A DNA stretch of 64,000 nt from Salinicola halimionae (GCF_003206065.1 NZ_PZJQ01000002.1:1-64000), one strand, 5' to 3'; positions 1 to 9,969 are shown, numbered from the stretch's first letter. Numbers and translations: made by a program. The notes: a model not told the origin generated them from the sequence alone.

Positions 1-33
1 TCAGCACTATTCAACAACTTGACTCGAGCTGGC

Positions 34-1233
34 TCAGCCAAGCGTGATGCGAGCGTAGCGCTTCTTGCCAGCCTGGATCACGTAGCTCTTGCCCGTTTCG
101 AGCATCGTATCCTTGGCAGCCACTTCCCCATCGACCTTGACCCGGCCGTTGCCGAGCATGTCCTTGGCCTGGGCACTGTTGTTGGCCAGATTGGCACGAT
201 TGAGCACGGCGGCAATTGGCGCCTGGGTCGCGCCGTCGAAGTCGACCGTCACTTCCGGCAGATCCTCGGGCAGCTCGCCCTCCGCCAGCTGATTACCCGC
301 GGAGCGGTGCGCGTTCGCCGCCGCCTCTTCACCGTGGTAACGCGTGATCAACTCTCTCGCCAACGCCATCTTGATATCTCGAGGATTGGCGCCTCCGGTG
401 ATCTCCTGGCGAATTGCTTCGATCTCTTCATTGGACTTCAGCGACAGCAGTTCGAAATAGCGCCACATCAAACTGTCCGGCATCGACACGATCTTGTTGA
501 ACATCACTCCCGGCGCATCGTCCACACCGATATAGTTGTTCAACGATTTGGACATCTTCTGGACACCATCCAGCCCTTCGAGCAACGGCATGGTGATGAC
601 CACCTGCGGCTCCTGGCCGAAATGCTTCTGAACCTCGCGCCCCATCAGCAGATTGAACTTCTGGTCGGTGCCCCCAAGCTCGACGTCCGCCTTCAGTGCC
701 ACCGAGTCGTAGCCCTGCACTAGCGGATAGAGAAACTCGTGAATGGAGATCGACTGCCCGGCGCGGTAACGCTTTTCGAAGTCGTCACGCTCCAGCATGC
801 GAGCCACGGTGGACTGCGCCGAGAGCTCGATCATGTCGGCCGCCGACATCTCTCCGAACCATTCGGCGTTAAAACGCACTTCGGTCTTGTCGGGATCGAG
901 GATCTTGAAGACCTGCTGCCGATAGGTCTGGGCATTGGCCTTGACCTCTTCCTCGGTAAGCGGCTTGCGCGTCACGTTCTTGCCGGTCGGATCACCGATT
1001 CGGCCGGTGAAATCGCCGATCAGGAAAATCACCTCGTGGCCAAGATCCTGAAACTGGCGCATTTTGGTCAGCAATACGCTATGTCCCAGGTGCAGATCGG
1101 GAGCCGTGGGGTCGAAGCCTGCCTTGATGCGGAGCTTGCGACCGGATTCGAGCTTTTTCACCAGCTCATCTTCGATCAGAATCTCCTGCGTACCGCGCTT
1201 GATCAACGCCAGCGCCTCATCGACCTCGGCCAT
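34..1233 (-). CDS. tyrS: Tyrosyl-tRNA synthetase
   Basis: Charges tRNA-Tyr with tyrosine in the cytoplasm. The protein of 399 residues shows the class I signatures: HLGH at about residues 48-51 and KMSKS at about 232. The C-terminal part has the S4-like RNA-binding region typical of the TyrZ-type enzymes of about 400 residues. I start at the internal ATG (MAEVDEAL) because AGGGAG lies 9 bases before it; the longer frame adds only seven residues with no ribosome binding site. It is divergent from anmK, an arrangement also known from pseudomonads. Nothing looks unusual in the sequence. Confidence 0.97.
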   Translation of the reverse strand: MAEVDEALALIKRGTQEILIEDELVKKLESGRKLRIKAGFDPTAPDLHLGHSVLLTKMRQFQDLGHEVIFLIGDFTGRIGDPTGKNVTRKPLTEEEVKANAQTYRQQVFKILDPDKTEVRFNAEWFGEMSAADMIELSAQSTVARMLERDDFEKRYRAGQSISIHEFLYPLVQGYDSVALKADVELGGTDQKFNLLMGREVQKHFGQEPQVVITMPLLEGLDGVQKMSKSLNNYIGVDDAPGVMFNKIVSMPDSLMWRYFELLSLKSNEEIEAIRQEITGGANPRDIKMALARELITRYHGEEAAANAHRSAGNQLAEGELPEDLPEVTVDFDGATQAPIAAVLNRANLANNSAQAKDMLGNGRVKVDGEVAAKDTMLETGKSYVIQAGKKRYARITLG

Positions 1234-1355
1234 CGTATCCGTCTCCCTTACCAACGCTATCGAGCTTGAAAGGCGGCAATCTTAGCACGAGTCTTTGACC
1301 ATCGTTGAGCCACGCCCCGGCCCAGCCGCCGTGCTACGTTACGAATTCACGTCGC

Positions 1356-1394
1356 CGATTCACGCTATCGATTCATGCGATCGATTTACAACAA
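1356..1394. repeat. Three imperfect 13-bp units upstream of anmK
   Basis: Three consecutive 13-bp units (CGATTCACGCTAT, CGATTCATGCGAT, CGATTTACAACAA) sit in the tyrS-anmK divergent region just before the anmK ribosome binding site. The first two differ at two positions; the third keeps only the CGATT core. They may be operator-like or simple slippage products; I cannot tell. Confidence 0.4.
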
Positions 1395-1408
1395 CGAGGG
1401 AGAGGTTC

Positions 1409-2524
1409 ATGTCACTGTTCGTGGGCTTGATGTCCGGCACCAGCCTGGACGGCATCGATGCGGCCCTGGTAGAGATCGACGATGACATCGATCAACGCCC
1501 GCGGCTGGTCGATGCGCTTTGCCTGCCGCTGGGCGCCGAGCTGGGGAGAGCCCTGCTCGAACTGACGCAAGCGTCGCAGGTGAGCTTTGCTGCACTGGGC
1601 GCCACCGAAAGCGCATTCTGCGATCGCCAAGCTGAAGCGGTGCACCAGTTGCTGGCACGCCACGATCTGACTCCTGCGTCGCTTACCGCCATCGGCAGCC
1701 ATGGACAGACCATCGAGCATGCCCCCTATGCAGACGCACCTTTTACCTATCAACTCGACAACCCCAGCCGACTGGCCGAATTGACCGGTTGTCAGGTCGT
1801 CGCCGACTTTCGCCGTCGCGACATGGCGGCCGGCGGTCAGGCTGCGCCACTGGCGCCGATTTTCCATCAGGCATTGTTTACCGACGCCGTCCGCACCCGG
1901 CTCATTCTCAACCTGGGCGGGATTGCCAATTTGACGCGCCTAAGGCCTTCGGGATCATCGCTGCCGGTCATCGGCTTCGATACCGGACCGGCTAACCTGC
2001 TGATCGATGCCTGGCACGCCCGGCACCAGCATGGCCCGATCGATGAAGATGGTTGCTGGGCCGCCAGTGGCATCATCGATGATCTCTTGCTCGAACGCCT
2101 ACTGGACGAACCCTACTTTGCCTCCGCGCCGCCCAAGAGCACAGGACGGGAGCAGTTTCATCTCGGGTGGGTGGAAAAGCGCCTGCGCGGCGATGAAGCA
2201 CCGGCCGACGTTCAGGCCACCTTGGCGGAGCTGACCGCGATCAGCGTGGCGCAGGCTGCGGGGGAGTTCATCGAAGCGAATAACACCGACCTGATCGTTT
2301 GCGGCGGCGGGGCTCATAACCGCCATCTCATGCAGCGTTTGGCAACACATCTGCCCGGCGTCGCATTATTGCACTGCGAGGATTTTGGCTGGTCGGCCGA
2401 CTGGCTGGAAGCTGGCGCTTTCGCCTGGCTAGCCTGGCGGCGGATTCACCAACTGCCAGGCAATCTGCCAGAAGTGACCGGCGCCAGCGGACCTCGAGTA
2501 CTGGGCGGTATCTATTCGCCCTGA
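1409..2524 (+). CDS. anmK: Anhydro-N-acetylmuramic acid kinase
   Basis: Phosphorylates and opens 1,6-anhydro-MurNAc released by cell-wall turnover, giving MurNAc-6-phosphate. The protein of 371 residues begins MSLFVGLMSGTSLDGID, the characteristic glycine-rich phosphate-binding start of the family. Further hallmarks are the SHGQTIEH segment, DTGPANLLIDAW and the CGGGAHNRHLM nucleotide-binding segment near the C terminus. The start at 1409 follows GAGGGAGAGG; the frame is open further upstream but has no family-like residues there. Length is typical. Confidence 0.96.
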   Translation: MSLFVGLMSGTSLDGIDAALVEIDDDIDQRPRLVDALCLPLGAELGRALLELTQASQVSFAALGATESAFCDRQAEAVHQLLARHDLTPASLTAIGSHGQTIEHAPYADAPFTYQLDNPSRLAELTGCQVVADFRRRDMAAGGQAAPLAPIFHQALFTDAVRTRLILNLGGIANLTRLRPSGSSLPVIGFDTGPANLLIDAWHARHQHGPIDEDGCWAASGIIDDLLLERLLDEPYFASAPPKSTGREQFHLGWVEKRLRGDEAPADVQATLAELTAISVAQAAGEFIEANNTDLIVCGGGAHNRHLMQRLATHLPGVALLHCEDFGWSADWLEAGAFAWLAWRRIHQLPGNLPEVTGASGPRVLGGIYSP

Positions 2525-2579
2525 CAGACCTCCGGCGGAGGCTGACACCAGGTTTGCTCCTGCTTCTAGAGACACTGAA

Positions 2580-3722
2580 TCACTGCCGATCTGCGTCGTC
2601 GATCAATGAAAACCGGGTGCCATCATCTCCTCGCTCTCCGGGACGACGCCGCTCGCCATATCGGATCAGCATACGCAGATCGTTGGCTGAATCGGCGTGG
2701 GCCAGCGCCAGCTCCTCACCGATATCGCCACGCCGGAACAGCTCATAGAGCGACTGATCGAAGGTTTGCATGCCTTGCTCGCGGGAGCGACGCATCAGAT
2801 CCTTCAGTTCTGCCACCTCGCCGCGCCGGATCAACTCGCTGATCAACGGCGACTTGAGCAGGATCTCCGTCGCCACACAGCGCCCGGCACCATCCTGGCG
2901 AGGCAGCAATCGCTGAGCGACCACGGCACGCAGGTTGAGCGAAAGATCCATCCAGATTTGCTCCTGCCGGGACGGCGGAAACAGGCTGAGGATGCGTTCG
3001 ATCGCCTGGTCGGCGCTATTGGCGTGAAGCGTCGCCAGACACAGATGCCCGGTTTCGGCGAAGCTAAGCGCCAGCTCCATGGTGTCGCGGCTTCGAATTT
3101 CGCCAATCATGATGACATCCGGCGCTTGGCGCAGCGCGTTTCTCAGCGCAACCTCATAGGACTCGGTGTCGATGCCCACTTCGCGCTGATTGATGATGCC
3201 ACGCTGGTGGGGATGCATATACTCGATCGGATCTTCGATGCAGATGATGTGACCGCCAACCGTACGATTGCGATGCTGGATCATCGAGGCCAGCGTCGTC
3301 GACTTGCCGCTGCCGGTCCCACCGACCACGAGCACCAGCCCGCGCCGAATGGAGGCCAGGGTTCCTGTCACCACTGGCAGCCCCAACGATTCGAGATCGG
3401 GAATATCGAACGCGATGCGCCGCACCACCATGGCCGGCTGGCTGCGCTGGTAGAAGGCGCTGACCCGAAACCGCCCCTTGCCGCTCAGACTCAGGGCGAA
3501 ATTGGCTTCGTGCTCGGCTTCGAACGCTTCCCGGCGCCCCTGAGGCAAGGCGACAGCCACCAGTTCGCGTACCTGTTCCGGATGCAACGGCGTTTCGCCT
3601 AGCGCCACCAGTTTTCCATCGAGCTTCAGACAGGGCGGAGCCCCGATGGAAATCAGCAGGTCCGAAGCCTGCTTGGCCAACATGATGTCGAGTAATTGCT
3701 CAAACCATTGAGAGGGTGTCAT
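2580..3722 (-). CDS. pilU: Twitching motility ATPase PilU
   Basis: Accessory retraction ATPase of type IV pili, working with PilT at the inner-membrane base of the pilus. The protein of 380 residues has Walker A GGTGSGKST near residue 135, the Asp box HIICIEDPIEY, and the Walker B region with MIGEIRSRDTME. The histidine box is ETGHLCLATLHANS. It lies 34 bp downstream of pilT in the same direction, so the two are probably co-transcribed. The ribosome binding site AGGACA lies just before the ATG. The C-terminal tail of about 40 residues is charged and poorly conserved, as in other PilU proteins. Confidence 0.96.
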   Translation of the reverse strand: MTPSQWFEQLLDIMLAKQASDLLISIGAPPCLKLDGKLVALGETPLHPEQVRELVAVALPQGRREAFEAEHEANFALSLSGKGRFRVSAFYQRSQPAMVVRRIAFDIPDLESLGLPVVTGTLASIRRGLVLVVGGTGSGKSTTLASMIQHRNRTVGGHIICIEDPIEYMHPHQRGIINQREVGIDTESYEVALRNALRQAPDVIMIGEIRSRDTMELALSFAETGHLCLATLHANSADQAIERILSLFPPSRQEQIWMDLSLNLRAVVAQRLLPRQDGAGRCVATEILLKSPLISELIRRGEVAELKDLMRRSREQGMQTFDQSLYELFRRGDIGEELALAHADSANDLRMLIRYGERRRPGERGDDGTRFSLIDDADRQ

Positions 3723-3756
3723 GACATGTCCTGAAAACCGGAATCAGGGGCCCGAT

Positions 3757-4791
3757 TCATTGATCGAGCCCGGCGCGCGACTTGGCGTGGGCTTCCTGGC
3801 GTGTCACCAAGCCTTCGGCCACCAAATGGGATAGCGCCGCATCCAGCGTCTGCATCCCCAGGTTGCCGCCGGTCTGAATCGCTGAATACATCTGCGCGAC
3901 CTTGCCCTCTCGAATCAGGTTGCGGATCGCCGACGTGGCCACCAGGATTTCGTGAGCGGCGACTCGCCCACCACCATCGCGCTTGAGGAGTGTCTGAGAA
4001 ATCACCGCCTGCAGGGACTCGGACAGCATCGAACGCACCATGCCTTTCTCGTCCCCCGGGAACACATCGATGATCCGGTCGATGGTCTTGGCCGCCGAGG
4101 TGGTATGCAGGGTACCAAACACCAGATGACCGGTCTCCGCCGCCGTCAGTGCCAGTCGAATGGTTTCCAGGTCTCGTAGCTCGCCCACCAGAATCACGTC
4201 CGGATCCTCGCGCAGCGCCGAGCGCAGGGCGGGCGCGAAGCCCTTGGTATCACGATGGACCTCACGTTGATTGACCAGGCAGCGCTTGCTTTCGTGAACG
4301 AATTCGACCGGATCCTCGATGGTCAGGATATGTTCCTGACGATTGCTATTGATGTAGTCGATCATCGCCGCCAGCGTCGTCGACTTACCGCTTCCGGTCG
4401 GCCCCGTGACCAGCACCAGGCCCCGCGGTAGCATCGCCAGACGCCGGAAGACATCGCCCAGCCCAAGATCATCGAGCGTCAGCACATTACTGGGAATGGT
4501 ACGAAATACGGCGCCCGCCCCTCGCCCCTGAGTGAAAGCGTTGACGCGAAAACGCGAAACTCCGGTAACCTCGAACGAAAAGTCGGTTTCGAGTACGGCC
4601 TCGAAGTCGCGGCGCTGACGATCGTTCATGACGTCGTAGATCAGGCGGCGCACCTGGCTGTCGTCGAGCGCCGGCACGTTGAGTCGGCGCATGTCACCGT
4701 CAACCCGTATCATGGGCGGCAATCCTGCCGAAAGGTGCAGATCGGAGGCGTCGTGTTTTGCCGAGAACGCCAACAGTTCGGTAATATCCAT
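3757..4791 (-). CDS. pilT: Type IV pilus retraction ATPase PilT
   Basis: Hexameric ATPase that drives pilus retraction. The protein of 344 residues is the expected length and has an N-terminal PAS-like domain (LHLSAGLPPMIRVDG). It also has Walker A GPTGSGKST at about 129-137, the Asp box ILTIEDPVEFVH, Walker B VILVGELRD and the His box ETGHLVFGTLHT. It is first in the pilT-pilU pair and divergent from yggS, with only 40 bp between start codons. The pilin and assembly genes are not in the window. Confidence 0.97.
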   Translation of the reverse strand: MDITELLAFSAKHDASDLHLSAGLPPMIRVDGDMRRLNVPALDDSQVRRLIYDVMNDRQRRDFEAVLETDFSFEVTGVSRFRVNAFTQGRGAGAVFRTIPSNVLTLDDLGLGDVFRRLAMLPRGLVLVTGPTGSGKSTTLAAMIDYINSNRQEHILTIEDPVEFVHESKRCLVNQREVHRDTKGFAPALRSALREDPDVILVGELRDLETIRLALTAAETGHLVFGTLHTTSAAKTIDRIIDVFPGDEKGMVRSMLSESLQAVISQTLLKRDGGGRVAAHEILVATSAIRNLIREGKVAQMYSAIQTGGNLGMQTLDAALSHLVAEGLVTRQEAHAKSRAGLDQ

Positions 4792-4831
4792 GGGCTTTTA
4801 TTCGCTCCCCTGCGTAAGGTCGCTAATCAGT

Positions 4832-5542
4832 ATGTCAGAAGCATCGGTGTCCGAGTCCCTATCCCGTGCCCGCGAGCGCCTCGGAGCGGCGTTGGCTGCT
4901 GCCGGTCGTCCGGGTGATGACGCGCACCTGCTTGCTGTCAGCAAAACCAAGTCAGCGGACATGCTGCGCCAGGCCTATATCGCCGGTCAACGCGCTTTCG
5001 GCGAGAACTATCTGCAGGAAGCTCTGGACAAACAACAGGCACTGGCCAATCTCGACGATATCGAGTGGCATTTCATCGGCTCACTACAATCGAACAAGAC
5101 TCGCGAGGTGGCCGAGCATTTCAGCTGGGTGCATGGCGTCGATCGGGAAAAGATCGCACGTCGTCTTTCCGAACAGCGCCCCGCCGAGTTAGGCCCCCTC
5201 GATATCTGTCTGCAGCTCGATGTCAGCGGCGAAGCGAGCAAGGCGGGCGTCGAACTTCAGGCATTGCCGGCGCTCGCCGAGTCGATTCTCGCGCTTCCCA
5301 ATCTGCGTCTGCGCGGGCTGATGGCACTGCCCGCGCCCAGCGACGACCCCGAGCAGCAGCGCCAGGCCTTCCGCCATGTCGCCGATGCCTTGGCAACGCT
5401 ACGACAGCGCTTTCCCGAAGCACCACTGGATACGCTATCGATGGGCATGAGCGGCGACCTGGAAGCGGCCGTCGCCGAAGGCGCCACCATCGTCCGTCTG
5501 GGCACCGCCGTCTTCGGTAGCCGACCGCCAGCCGGGAGTTGA
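4832..5542 (+). CDS. yggS: PLP homeostasis protein YggS (PLPBP)
   Basis: Pyridoxal-5'-phosphate-binding protein that buffers PLP and affects amino-acid balance; it has no known catalytic activity. The protein of 236 residues is a single alanine-racemase-like barrel. It carries the PLP lysine in LLAVSKTK (about residue 35), GENYLQEA, WHFIGSLQSNKTR and the C-terminal LSMGMSGDLEAAV phosphate-binding segment. The start at 4832 gives the usual length; the longer frame reads back through the pilT promoter region. It precedes proC, a widespread pairing. Confidence 0.95.
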   Translation: MSEASVSESLSRARERLGAALAAAGRPGDDAHLLAVSKTKSADMLRQAYIAGQRAFGENYLQEALDKQQALANLDDIEWHFIGSLQSNKTREVAEHFSWVHGVDREKIARRLSEQRPAELGPLDICLQLDVSGEASKAGVELQALPALAESILALPNLRLRGLMALPAPSDDPEQQRQAFRHVADALATLRQRFPEAPLDTLSMGMSGDLEAAVAEGATIVRLGTAVFGSRPPAGS

Positions 5543-5579
5543 CGGCTCCAATGGCTTGCTCTTCTCGACGCCAGACCAT

Positions 5580-5654
5580 AGGGCTTTTTCACAGGGCTTC
5601 TCCAAGAGCTTTGCCAAAGGGCTTTCCCACAGGACTCATCCATAGGACCTAGTC
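5580..5654 (+). repeat. Six-unit degenerate 13-bp tandem repeat between yggS and proC
   Basis: AGGGCT-type units begin at 5580, 5593, 5605, 5618, 5631 and 5644, spaced 13, 12, 13, 13 and 13 bp, with consensus close to AGGGCTTTTCCAC. The last unit (AGGACCTAGTC) supplies the AGGA ribosome binding site of proC. It occupies most of the 112-bp yggS-proC gap. Confidence 0.7.
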
Positions 5655-6494
5655 ATGACCGACTCGCCCCAGGCCAGCCGTATCGTCTTCATCGGTGCCG
5701 GCAACATGGCCAGCGCCATCTTCGGTGGCATGCTCGATAGCGGCTATCCCGCCGAGGCCATCGTCGCCACGTCGCGTAGCCAAGAGAAGCGCGATGACAT
5801 CAGCCAACGCTACGGCATCCGCACGATGCAGGATAATCTAGCTGCCGTTGAGCAGGCCGACGTGCTGGTGCTGGCGGTCAAGCCGCAGATGATGCGCGAC
5901 CTGTGCCTGTCGCTGAGAGAAACCGTCCAGGTACGCCGTCCCCTGGTCGTCTCGGTGGCGGCCGGGCTCGACGCCGCGACGCTGGATGGTTGGTTGGGGG
6001 GTGGCTTGGCGCTGATTCGCTGCATGCCCAACACGCCGTCGCTGGTAGGCGCTGGCGCCAGCGGCCTCTACGCCAACGCCCGCGTCAGCGATGGGGAGCG
6101 CCAGCTCGCCACCGAGCTTCTGACGTCGGTCGGGCTGGTCGAATGGGTCGATCAGGAAGCGCAGATCGAAGCCGTCACAGCCGTCTCCGGCAGCGGCCCG
6201 GCCTACTTCTTTCTCTTCATGGAGTCGTTGGAGGCTGCCGGTATCGAACTGGGTTTGCCTGCGAAAAGCGCGCGCCGACTGGCATTGCAGACCGCCTTCG
6301 GGGCCGCCAAGATGGCGCGGGAGAGCGAATTCGACCCCGCTGAACTACGCCGCCGCGTCACGTCTCCCAATGGCACTACCGAGCGGGCCATCAACGCTTT
6401 CGAGGAGGCGGGCCTGAAGGACATCGTAGGCCGCGCGACCCAGGCCTGCGCCGAACGTGCCCGAGAGCTATCTCGCGAATTGTCGCGCGAATGA
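5655..6494 (+). CDS. proC: Pyrroline-5-carboxylate reductase
   Basis: Last step of proline synthesis: reduces 1-pyrroline-5-carboxylate with NAD(P)H. The protein of 279 residues has an N-terminal Rossmann motif FIGAGNMASAI (about 11-21), the LAVKPQMM segment, CMPNTPSLVGAG, and the C-terminal dimer/active-site block AVSGSGPAYFF plus RRVTSPNGTTERAI. The ATG follows AGGACCTAGTC, which is the last unit of the 13-bp repeat upstream. Proline is a compatible solute in halophiles, so supply could matter for osmoadaptation; that is inference only. Confidence 0.96.
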   Translation: MTDSPQASRIVFIGAGNMASAIFGGMLDSGYPAEAIVATSRSQEKRDDISQRYGIRTMQDNLAAVEQADVLVLAVKPQMMRDLCLSLRETVQVRRPLVVSVAAGLDAATLDGWLGGGLALIRCMPNTPSLVGAGASGLYANARVSDGERQLATELLTSVGLVEWVDQEAQIEAVTAVSGSGPAYFFLFMESLEAAGIELGLPAKSARRLALQTAFGAAKMARESEFDPAELRRRVTSPNGTTERAINAFEEAGLKDIVGRATQACAERARELSRELSRE

Positions 6495-6548
6495 AACAAA
6501 GATCGAACCCAGTCGGAATGGAACCCGCCGAATCATTAGGAGAACGTA

Positions 6549-7139
6549 ATGGGCAGTAATCTCGGAAGCGCCGGCTTGATGCTGGTCAACACGCTAGTCA
6601 ACATCTATTTGTTTGTGTTGATGCTGCGCTTTTTGCTGCAATTTTCGCAGGCGGACTTCTATAACCCTCTGAGTCAGGGAATCGTCAAGGCGACGCAGCC
6701 AGTCGTCGCCCCGGTACAGAAAATTCTGCGCCCTGTCGGCCGTATCGATATCGCCACGCTGTTCGTGGGTTTTCTGCTGAAAGTGATCGTGATCATCGCG
6801 ATTTTCCAGATTGCCGGCTTCGGCATGCCGCCGCTTCAAGGGCTGCTGTTGGCCGGCATCGCCGGTGTCCTCAACGCGATTCTCAAGATCTACTTCTTCG
6901 CCCTGATCATCATGATCATCCTGAGCTGGGTGGCACCTCGAGCCAGTCATCCCGGGGCGCTGCTGGTCATGCAGATCGTCGAACCGATCATGGCCCCGGT
7001 GCGCCGTGTGATCCCGCCGCTGGGCATGATCGATCTGTCGCCGATCGTGGTGTTCATCATCATCAACCTGCTCGACAGCGTCGTGGTGGGCTCGCTCGCC
7101 CGCGCCGCCGGCTTGCCGGGTGCTCTGATCGGTTTCTGA
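6549..7139 (+). CDS. yggT: YggT family inner-membrane protein
   Basis: Integral membrane protein of 196 residues built from two copies of the YGGT domain. Each copy has a hydrophobic helix pair and a short amphipathic segment (first NPLSQGIVKATQPVVAPVQK, second SHPGALLVMQIVEPIMAPV). I count about four to six membrane segments. E. coli YggT has been linked to osmotic-shock tolerance; the biochemical role is not known. AGGAGAACGTA precedes the ATG. It is 54 bp after proC and likely in the same operon. Confidence 0.9.
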   Translation: MGSNLGSAGLMLVNTLVNIYLFVLMLRFLLQFSQADFYNPLSQGIVKATQPVVAPVQKILRPVGRIDIATLFVGFLLKVIVIIAIFQIAGFGMPPLQGLLLAGIAGVLNAILKIYFFALIIMIILSWVAPRASHPGALLVMQIVEPIMAPVRRVIPPLGMIDLSPIVVFIIINLLDSVVVGSLARAAGLPGALIGF

Positions 7140-7306
7140 ACCGTCGTGATCACGGCCCTGTCACTGTTGCAGCATGACTGTCGCAGCGTTATCAGGGCCG
7201 CGGTTCCATCACTATCGCGGCGTCGTGACTTCCGCGGCGGCGCTAGGGCACCCCCGATACGTCATCGGTGACATGCCCCTGCTGAACCTGGAGATTATCC
7301 CGCTTC

Positions 7307-8464
7307 ATGTCCGCTTCCTTCCCGTCCGATTCGGTCGGCGTGGTCACACCGCAAATCGCGACGTTCGAGTCGCCGCTGGCGCTGGCCTGCGGCAAGACCC
7401 TAGAGCGCTTCGAACTGGTCTACGAGACCTACGGTGCGCTGAATGCCGAGCGCAGCAATGCGGTGCTGATCTGTCACGCCCTTTCGGGACATCACCATGC
7501 CGCGGGTTATCACACGGCCGATGAGCGCAAACCCGGCTGGTGGGACGCTTACATCGGTCCCGGCAAGGTGATCGATACCGATCGCTTCTTCGTCATCTCG
7601 CTCAACAACCTGGGCGGCTGCCACGGCAGCACCGGGCCTGCCAGCCTCAATCCGCAGACAGGTCACCAGTGGGGGCCGACATTCCCGGTCATGACCGTGG
7701 CGGACTGGGTCCATAGCCAGGCTCGCCTGGCCGATCAGCTGGGCATCGAACGTTTTGCCGCAGTGGTCGGCGGCAGTCTGGGCGGCATGCAGGCAATGCA
7801 GTGGTCAATCGCCTACCCGGAACGCGTCGCCAACGTGGCCGTGATCGCCGCCACCCCTCGCCTGTCGGCGCAGAATATTGCCTTCAACGAGGTGGCGCGC
7901 CAGGCGATCCGCTCGGATTCCGATTTCCACGATGGCTGGTACGCCGATCACGATGCGATTCCCAAGCTCGGGTTGAAACTGGCCAGAATGATCGGCCACA
8001 TCACCTATCTGTCGGAACACTCGATGGGGTCGCGCTTCGGCCGCGACCTGCGCAGCGATCAGTTGAACTTCGGCTACGACGTCGAATTCCAGGTTGAATC
8101 CTATCTGCGCCATCAGGGCGATACGTTCTCGACCCGCTTCGACGCCAACACCTATCTATTGATGACCAAGGCGCTGGACTACTTCGATCCCGCCGGCCAG
8201 CACGGCGGCGATCTGGCGGCGGCACTGGCCCCGGTGACCTGCCCTTATCTGGTGGTCAGCTTCACCACCGACTGGCGCTTCGCGCCGGCACGCTCTCGGG
8301 AACTGGTCAGTGCGCTACTGCGAGCCGGCAAGGCGGTCAGCTATATCAATGTCGACTCGCCCCACGGCCATGACGCGTTTCTGCTGCCCAACGATCAGTA
8401 CGAAGCCGTATTCGGCAGCTACATGCGGCGCATCCACGCCGATATCACCGGGGAGGCAGTCTGA
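7307..8464 (+). CDS. metX: Homoserine O-acyltransferase MetX
   Basis: Activates homoserine for methionine synthesis by O-acylation. The alpha/beta-hydrolase protein of 385 residues has the nucleophile elbow [12 protein letters not shown] (about residue 150), the oxyanion region [12 protein letters not shown], a catalytic Asp in FTTDWRFAP and the His in SPHGHDAFL near the C terminus. The family uses acetyl-CoA or succinyl-CoA, and I cannot tell which from the sequence by eye. Its stop overlaps the metW start (TGATG), a strong sign of translational coupling. The upstream 167 bp contain a CGGCCCTG/CAGGGCCG inverted repeat (7152 and 7193) but no clear promoter. Confidence 0.95.
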   Translation: MSASFPSDSVGVVTPQIATFESPLALACGKTLERFELVYETYGALNAERSNAVLICHALSGHHHAAGYHTADERKPGWWDAYIGPGKVIDTDRFFVISLNNLGGCHGSTGPASLNPQTGHQWGPTFPVMTVADWVHSQARLADQLGIERFAAVVGGSLGGMQAMQWSIAYPERVANVAVIAATPRLSAQNIAFNEVARQAIRSDSDFHDGWYADHDAIPKLGLKLARMIGHITYLSEHSMGSRFGRDLRSDQLNFGYDVEFQVESYLRHQGDTFSTRFDANTYLLMTKALDYFDPAGQHGGDLAAALAPVTCPYLVVSFTTDWRFAPARSRELVSALLRAGKAVSYINVDSPHGHDAFLLPNDQYEAVFGSYMRRIHADITGEAV

Positions 8465-9060
8465 TGCGCGCGGATCTTGAGCTGATCTACGACTGGATTC
8501 CCGACGACGCCCGTATTCTCGACCTGGGCTGCGGTGATGGCACACTGCTGGCAGCGCTGGCACGCCACAAGAACGTTACCGGGTACGGCCTCGAGATCGA
8601 TCCCGAGGGGATTGCCGCCTGCCTCGGCCGGGGCGTCAATGTGCTCGAACAGAACCTCGACGATGGCCTCGGCAACTTCGTCGACGACGCCTGCGACCTG
8701 GTAATCATGACTCAGGCGCTGCAGGTATTGCGTCGCCCCGACGCCATGCTCGACGAGATGCTGCGCGTGGCCCCGGAGTGCATCATCGCCTTCCCCAACT
8801 TCGCCTACTGGAAGCACCGCCTGCATCTGACATTCCGCGGTCGCATGCCGGTGTCACGCTCGCTACCGCACGCCTGGTACGACACGCCCAACATTCACCT
8901 GTCGACGTTTCAGGACTTCGCCCAGCTGTGCCGCGACAAGGGCGTCACCATCGTCGATGAAGCGGTGGGCAGTGCCGAGCATGAAGGACATTGGACCTCG
9001 CGGCTCTGGCCCAATCTTTTCGGCGAGACGGCAATTTTTCGGGTGCGCCGCGGGCGCTAG
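8464..9060 (+). CDS. metW: Methionine biosynthesis protein MetW
   Basis: SAM-dependent methyltransferase-fold protein of 198 residues that is required with MetX for methionine synthesis in many proteobacteria. Motif I is ILDLGCGDGTLLAAL (about residues 19-33), followed by GLEIDPEGI and the conserved FPNFAYWKHR block and the C-terminal WPNLFGETAIF. Its ATG overlaps the metX stop codon. It converges on sfsA. Confidence 0.95.
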   Translation: MRADLELIYDWIPDDARILDLGCGDGTLLAALARHKNVTGYGLEIDPEGIAACLGRGVNVLEQNLDDGLGNFVDDACDLVIMTQALQVLRRPDAMLDEMLRVAPECIIAFPNFAYWKHRLHLTFRGRMPVSRSLPHAWYDTPNIHLSTFQDFAQLCRDKGVTIVDEAVGSAEHEGHWTSRLWPNLFGETAIFRVRRGR

Positions 9061-9090
9061 TCAGACCATACGCATGACCGCTGACGAGAA

Positions 9091-9843
9091 TCAAAGCGGC
9101 TTCGCGGACCAGCGGCGATCGAGATCGATACTCAGACGGCGATTCAGCATCATCGCCTCGGGCCGACCCGATCGCCGCATGACGCGACAGCCGTAGGCCA
9201 ATATCTCCACCCCGCGCTCGCTCACCGCCTGCAATGTCCGCGCGTAGGCCGGATCGAGGTGCGCTGCGGGTGCCACGTCATCGATGCCGGTATGTGCCAC
9301 GCAGAACAGCAATACGCTACGGTGCCCTTGGTCGGCCAGATCGGCGAGCACATCCAGATGACGTCGGCCCCGCTCGCTGACGGAGTCGGGAAAATAGCCA
9401 TGACCGTCGCTCTCTTGCAGCGTGACCTGCTTTACCTCGACGAAGGTATCGCGACCCGGCGGTGCGCTCAGTCGAAAATCGAGTCTGGCCCCTTCGACAC
9501 CGACCTCCCGCTTGAGCTCAGAGAAGCCTGCCAGCTCCGGAATGGCGCCAGCGAGCAGCGCCTCTTCCACTAGCGCGTTGGCTCGCCCGGTATGCACCGA
9601 GACCCAGTCGATATCTCCATTCCTGTCGGGCAGCTCGATCAGCTCCCAGGTCCAGGCAAGCTTTCGAGCCGGATTGGTGCTCGGCGACAGCCAGACCCGG
9701 CAACCGGGCGCATTGACGGCCCGCATCGAACCGGTATTGGGACAGTGCGCCACGACTTCGCGGCCATCCTCGAGCTCGATATCGGCCAAGAAGCGTTTAT
9801 AGCGTCGCAGCAGAATGCCGGAAACGAGAGCGGGATAATTCAT
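9091..9843 (-). CDS. sfsA: SfsA family DNA-binding/nuclease-like protein
   Basis: The protein of 250 residues is typical of SfsA, first found as a multicopy effect on maltose genes in E. coli and containing an N-terminal OB-fold and a nuclease-like C domain. Visible family blocks are VAHCPNTGSM, TWELIELP, GARLDFRL, and VEVKQVTL, whose acidic and lysine residues form the nuclease-like site. It converges with metW and is divergent from dksA. Its physiological role is uncertain. Confidence 0.93.
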   Translation of the reverse strand: MNYPALVSGILLRRYKRFLADIELEDGREVVAHCPNTGSMRAVNAPGCRVWLSPSTNPARKLAWTWELIELPDRNGDIDWVSVHTGRANALVEEALLAGAIPELAGFSELKREVGVEGARLDFRLSAPPGRDTFVEVKQVTLQESDGHGYFPDSVSERGRRHLDVLADLADQGHRSVLLFCVAHTGIDDVAPAAHLDPAYARTLQAVSERGVEILAYGCRVMRRSGRPEAMMLNRRLSIDLDRRWSAKPL

Positions 9844-9969
9844 GCGGTGCCGATCCCTTGAGCGTGAGGTCAGGAAGATAAACGTTGTCGCCGCTGCCGG
9901 ACCGGCCGATAACGGCTCGATTCCCCGGTTTCACAAACGCGGCATGAGAAAAATAAAGCGCCTATTGGG

